This document shows positions 59,258-64,000 of a stretch of 64,000 bases of DNA, piece by piece. Source of the DNA: Holothuria scabra (lineage: Eukaryota; Echinodermata; Holothuroidea; Aspidochirotida; Holothuriidae); contig CM074193.1 in the NCBI GenBank assembly GCA_037179385.1, forward strand, positions 39,898,846-39,962,845. The letters are read 5' to 3'. The notes under the pieces are model-generated. The model saw only the letters and a list, made by a program, of their open reading frames with translations, was not told the origin of the DNA and did not search any database. Every line of letters begins with the position of its first letter. Positions within the stretch are counted from its first letter, which is position 1. The translations under genes were made by a program, and so were the position numbers.

Positions 59258-60470
59258 GACTAAAGGGGGGGGGGGGGGTGCGATATAGTCAATATCTAAG
59301 TGGAGCGCCACCAATTGGCACGAAGCGTGCAGAGCAAATTTTTGGCCCAAAAGACCCTCAGATTGCAAGAAATAACATTTCCCAGGCGATTCTAGACCCT
59401 TTATTCTGTTTCATTTTAAGCTTTCATTGAAATTCATGTGTCTTGTGAGAGATGCATGCCTGATAACGATCTTAGCAATGAAGAGTCCGGAACAGTAAGT
59501 TGTTTGTTGTGCTCTCTCTAGGCATTCAAAGTTGAAGTTGCTCTCTTGTGCCCATTAAATAAATATTGTATATACTTTCTCTTTTGAAATCCTCTGCAGG
59601 CGTTTTTCAACTGAAATGTTTGATTTACTTGCATAGGATTTTTGTTCATCTAAGCGGGCGCCTCAAAAGGTTGAGCGTACAGAAAAATTCTGAAAAATTG
59701 AGACTCCTCCGATAGCCAGAAATTGCATTTTCCAGGCCTCTATAAGCAAGGCAGTACACATGTGATTTTAACAGAGCTTGGACAAACGTGTAACATTTAT
59801 GATTTGAGACTGGGGGATTAGTCTTAGAGGAGGAGGAGGCCAACGACTATCTAAGTGGAGCGGAACCGTGAGGTAGCACGGAACGGAGAGAAAAGTTTGA
59901 AAAATATCCACACCTCAGATGGCCGCGAAATGGAAACGACGTTCCCAGACTTGTATAAGCCTCCACTTTGAAGAAAATTTGTCTTTCTTTTGGACCTTAT
60001 TTAGTAAATATTGATTTCAGCTTGAAATGAAGACGAAAGGAAATGCCAACCGAAGTAATACGAAAATGTAATTATGAGAAAAGCTTTACCCATCTTTTAA
60101 TTTTGGGTTGTTTTCCTCATGATAGTCCTGCCTTTGACATATCAAGGATATGAACCTGAACTTTCTCAAGGAATATGATAATGAACGATAATTGGATTTG
60201 ACGAAAAAAGGGAACTTGTCTGTTTGCTTGTCGAGAAAATAATTGGTAACAATCACGTAATTGGGGTTTTCACGACAAAGATAAGTCATAAACAGTGATT
60301 TCAGCTCGTGTTCGTGTTTGGTTGTGGGCAGAGGATTCTCTGCCAACTAAAATATGCAAATAATTGTTTTGAAATAGTAAGCGGAAGCGTTATCATTGGT
60401 TGGAGCGGAGCCAACAAAAAATCTCAACCTCTCAGCCGGAAATGGCACTTTCCAGGCTAGTATGTAACTT
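59258..60470 (+). repeat. Region of four 90-bp modules behind a G-run, probable hAT remnant
   Basis: A run of 14 G at 59265-59278 is followed by modules at 59292, 59650, 59847 and 60393. This resembles the interior of the CAGTGGC hAT elements, but no matched ends or duplication could be found. CAGGGACCGATGCAG at about 59239 is a candidate left terminus. Confidence 0.4.
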
Positions 60471-61101
60471 TAAGGAGTCGTTTTCGTTTGCAATAAAACA
60501 TTCACTTCAATGAAAAATAATTATTTGCAAATTCGTAGAGAAAATTTCCAGATAAATTTTTTAAATATACCACTACAATTTCCCGGCGAAAACTTTGGGT
60601 TCTGCATACACCTTTTTAATTTGACAGTTAATTAAAGAAACATCCTTAGCCTTTTACAGCTTCCGCCTGGACACTATTCTACCATTTCGGACAAAAGGGT
60701 ACAAACACTTCGAAGTGAGACTGAGGAATAATTGATTTTTATAGGGTGCCAGAATGTGTTGCCAGGTTTAATCAATGGTTTTGTATCTTCCATAAAAATT
60801 TCATCGTGGTTATGATGTTTTTTAGAACTTTTTAGGACAGGCACTATTTTAAAGAATTCGGGCACGCTTAAGAGCAGTGGCGGAGCTGCCATATGGTCAG
60901 GGCCCCCCCCCCCTCCCCCCGACGGACGAAAATCGTCTGTAGGCGCCCTTTTTAGGTTTTTAACATACTTTACTCTTGCACCATTATTGGCAAAAGACAT
61001 AAATTATTAGCGTTGTTTTAAGGCCCAGATAACAAAATGCTCAAACAGCCACCAGTAACTGTACAATCTGCACTGCCGAAACTTATCTTCATGCTTTATA
61101 C

Positions 61102-61581
61102 CAGTGGTTCCCAACGGGGGCTGTACTTGCAATAATCGTGATATTTTATTCAGGTCGTCTAACTAAAATTCTGAAGAAACTCTGAAAAAGGCATGTTGGT
61201 ATTTAAGTAACTTTTGTATTGCGAACTTTTTTCTGATGGGAGAGGAAGAGTGGGGGAGGGGAGGGGGACAAACCTGATGTTCAGTTCAATATACACAGTT
61301 TGCATAGGTTTCGAGACAAAGGACAAACTCAAGTTATGAACTTGGTCCCGCAAATGCAGACAAAGAAAACTGGGACACAATACTATGAATAAAGCACCAT
61401 ATATGTAGCTTTGTTTAGTATTGTGGTATGCTTTTGCTCAGGTTGTCATGGTTATGAAGAAAAATTCCGAAAATTATTGAATAGTATTTTTTATTCTTGT
61501 TTGATGAGCTGTAGGGGTCGTTTGAACTAAACCAATTGACTAAAGGGGGCGCTGTGCTAAAAAAAAGGTTGGGAAACACTG
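61102..61581. mobile_element. Short non-autonomous hAT element, 480 bp, nested
   Basis: The ends are CAGTGGTTCCCAAC and GTTGGGAAACACTG, classical hAT (Charlie-type) termini. The 8-bp duplication CTTTATAC is exact (61094-61101 and 61582-61589). It sits inside the 60875-63105 element and so is the younger insertion. Confidence 0.85.
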
Positions 61582-62139
61582 CTTTATACGCTCTACTGAA
61601 TGTTGTCGCTGTGCTAATTTAACTGCTTCCACACCAAGCTTGATTATAGGCTAACAAAATACACCGACTGAAATTAACTTCACCTTCCCTGTCAATAAAA
61701 GATGTTGCAAAGGGCGCAACATGGTTGCGCAAATAGTCCTCTTGCTGTCGGGTATAATTGTCAACATAGACAATAAAAAGAGTTTATAAAGATACCAAAA
61801 TAGCTTCCACAATATTTTTCAAAATTATTTGAAGAGAACAATCAGGGTAAAATAAAACAAAACTGTTATCCTAGTGGTAATGATTTAAGGGTTTTAACGA
61901 GCAGTTTCCATTTTGCTTTTATTCAAGTGACCATTCTCATGATAAATGGCTATTATTTCTGACACTGCACGATAATCCCATGGAAATGCTTATTTCTGTA
62001 CTTTCGTGATCTCTAAAGCCAGAAAATTGCATCTATTAAGCCTACGTTTAGGGTACTTTTATTTATTATGAATTTGGTACCCAGAGAGCCAAGCAGACCC
62101 TTTTTCTTGGCTATTTCTTTCAATGTACTTAATTGATAT

Positions 62140-62287
62140 ACCTATTTCCAAATAGCAATTACAAAGGATTTTGGGATAGAATTTTGATGTTTGTCATTTT
62201 TTTCAATGGCATTTTACTGTGGTGAAAATTGAAACACACACAAAACTCTATCCCACAATTCATTGTAATTGCTATTTGGAAATAGGT
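62140..62287. mobile_element. Small inverted-repeat element (MITE-like), about 148 bp
   Basis: The left arm ACCTATTTCCAAATAGCAAT-TACAA plus 'tgggatagaattttg' and the right-arm complement ('caaaactctatccca...attgtaattgctatttggaaataggt') form a stem of more than 40 bp with a few mismatches. No clear target duplication. Confidence 0.6.
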
Positions 62288-63113
62288 CTACGGCCATTTC
62301 AGAGTGGTCACATGATGTAAATTACGTCAATTAATAGATAAATGTTTCTTCGTGTACTTATCTTGATTTCCAGATGCTAAAAATGTACACCGAACGGTGA
62401 TTAATTTCCATAACTTTCCTCCCCCTCCCCCCACCCACCCTGTAAGATTGATTGCTATTTAGCTCTTTAGCAGGTTTTAATCTTTATCTTCACAAAGTAG
62501 CCCATTATTTCATAAAAATCTTAAATCGAGGCCTGACAATAACACAAAATATGATGACCGCCTTCATACTAGAATGTGAAAGAGAGGGATGGAAACATAG
62601 GCGTCCGCAGGTAGGGGCGGGGGGGGGGAACTTGCCCTCCCCTGGAAAATAAAAAAACCTGGAAAAACGAAGAAAATATAAAGAAAAAGACGAAGAAAAT
62701 TTAACATCAACATTTCTTAACAGTTCACTCAGTGTTTCACCCATTTATATGCGGTAAATAGGCTTTAGAAATGCCATTTCCAGCGATCTGAGAGGCATTT
62801 TGGGCCAAAATTTTCTTGCGCTCCCAGTCAACTCATGGTGTCGCGGAGTTTCCCCCCGAAAGAATTTCCCCCTCCCCCGAATTTTCTTCTGCGGAGGGCC
62901 ATGGATAGAAAATTTAAATATTTTTTAATAGAAAAACTTGCTGATGAGAAATGTCAAACAAGTCTTCTACCAGGTGCGGAAAATCAAATGGAAAGTCTGA
63001 AAAGCCGTAGTTTTGATCGTGCTGAGGCAGAGGGTAGTTACTCCTTCGAACCGCCCCTGCAGATCATTTTCGCCCCTCTGACCAAAATTCCTAGCTCCGC
63101 CACTGCTTAAGAG

Positions 63114-64000
63114 TTTTCTGTGAGATTTAAAACATGTCCATGAGCAGCAATAACGAGGGGGGGGGGGGAGCAGGGGCAGTTGTTCCCCCTAATATTTTTG
63201 ATGGGGGCAGCTTATCGCATGTCCCCTCCCAATATATAAGGCATGAAGAAAAATATGTGCAGCCAATTCATTTTTTGTCACCGTTATATCCAGTAGATAT
63301 TTTGCGATTGACGTGACAAGTAGGCCTAATATCTGAAGCATTTTGTCCTTAAATTACAAAAATTTTCTGGAGCTATGTTCGCTTTTCTCCACGATTAGAT
63401 TTGGTTTAAACTGTTTAGCGTGAGTTTCAGACATGTTGATGGAATAAAAGTATAGTGTTCGTAAGTATCCTATGAGAAGTTGTGAGGACGTTGTTCAAAA
63501 GCCTCATATTAAAACGATGGAAGATTCCTTTCTGCTGTTTGGGATATTCTTTATCCAGCCATAACATCATATCATAGGCCTAAGAAGCAGCGGGGGGGGG
63601 GGGGGGGTTTGGGCGACAGCCCCTAGTAAAAGGGGGTGTGGAAGCATGTTTCCGCCCTCCCCACTTCCCGGGCCAGAAAAAAATCTTTTTTTATTCCTGC
63701 AAATCCCAAAAAGCAAAATTTTCACGCGCCGTAGAGTGCAATTTGAAGTTCAGAAGTGCTCGCCCGTAAATGAGTTTGGTGAACTTTTTTAACTCTGGAA
63801 ATGACAAAATCGGATATTTACCATAATTATGAGACCCCACATAAATAAAAGACACCGGCAGATATATTGCTATTTTTATAAACTGTCTTTCATAAAATAC
63901 CATTTTTTTTTTCAATTTAAGTCCTTGACTCTGAAATATTTTGTGTAAAATAGAAACAAAGTTTAAGAAACTATTGGAATGTCATCGGAGAGTGTCAGTT
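63114..64000. other. Right edge, G-run-rich repeat debris
   Basis: G runs at about 63160 and 63592-63608 beside 'ccctag' and 'ccccct' stretches resemble the inside edges of the hAT elements (GAAGCAGCGGGGG at 63584). Matching ends may lie beyond the window. Confidence 0.35.

Larger units (their letters stand above)
60875..63105. mobile_element. Non-autonomous hAT element, CAGTGGCGGAGCT ends, 2.2 kb, with nested insertions
   Basis: A perfect 8-bp duplication CTTAAGAG flanks it (60867-60874 and 63106-63113). The inverted ends CAGTGGCGGAGCT match over 13 bases, with C runs next to the left end. The interior contains a second hAT element (61102-61581), a small inverted-repeat element (62140-62287) and one 90-bp module (62765-62845). 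No transposase ORF. Confidence 0.8.

Overview
The window looks like nuclear DNA of an invertebrate animal, most likely a marine deuterostome such as an echinoderm. That guess rests on the compact GT-AG exon pattern of a conserved animal gene, its TE-filled introns of several kb, a tRNA-derived SINE, a CR1/L2-type LINE with a (CTAT)n-type tail, and hAT elements whose ends read CAGTGGCGTAGCTA next to long G or C runs. Nothing in the sequence fixes the species. There is no bacterial gene, operon, rRNA or CRISPR array.

The left 39 kb holds the 3' part of one plus-strand gene, a HECT-type E3 ubiquitin ligase of the HECTD2/UBE3A/small-HERC kind. Twelve coding exons run from 2189 to the stop codon at 39060-39062. 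Splice phases match at every junction and give 610 residues of continuous protein: a helical middle region (exons 1-5 of the window), the HECT N-lobe (exons 6-10) and the C-lobe (exons 10-12) with the catalytic cysteine codon at 38961-38963. A polyadenylation signal follows at 39119. The protein N terminus lies left of the window.

The introns are packed with mobile DNA. The dominant family has a 5' hairpin, a (GT)n tract, tandem units of about 145 bp and a 3' hairpin followed by CTGGTT. This is the layout of non-autonomous Helentrons (HINE-like elements). Each tandem unit carries two or more nuclear-receptor half-sites, and 12 copies are a perfect DR1 (AGGTCAAAGGTCA). Other intronic elements are a 922-bp palindromic foldback element (11537-12458, 6-bp target duplication), a 1.8-kb non-autonomous hAT element (23485-25301, 8-bp target duplication) nested in a Helentron-like copy, a 167-bp hAT MITE carrying three AP-1 motifs, and several tRNA-Glu-like SINEs, all on the minus strand.

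From 39.2 to 64 kb I recognise no host gene. This part holds three hAT elements with matching 8-bp target duplications and CAGTGGC ends (40471-42058, 47705-49725, 60875-63105), smaller hAT and MITE insertions (43105-43520, 51694-52350, 61102-61581, 62140-62287), a repeated module of about 90 bp seen eleven times, a perfect-looking four-copy 102-bp minisatellite (46163-46570), and a 5'-truncated LINE (57009-58036) ending in a long compound microsatellite. The stretches 52.4-57 kb and 46.6-47.7 kb look low-copy and contain promoter-like motif groups but no coding sequence I can defend.
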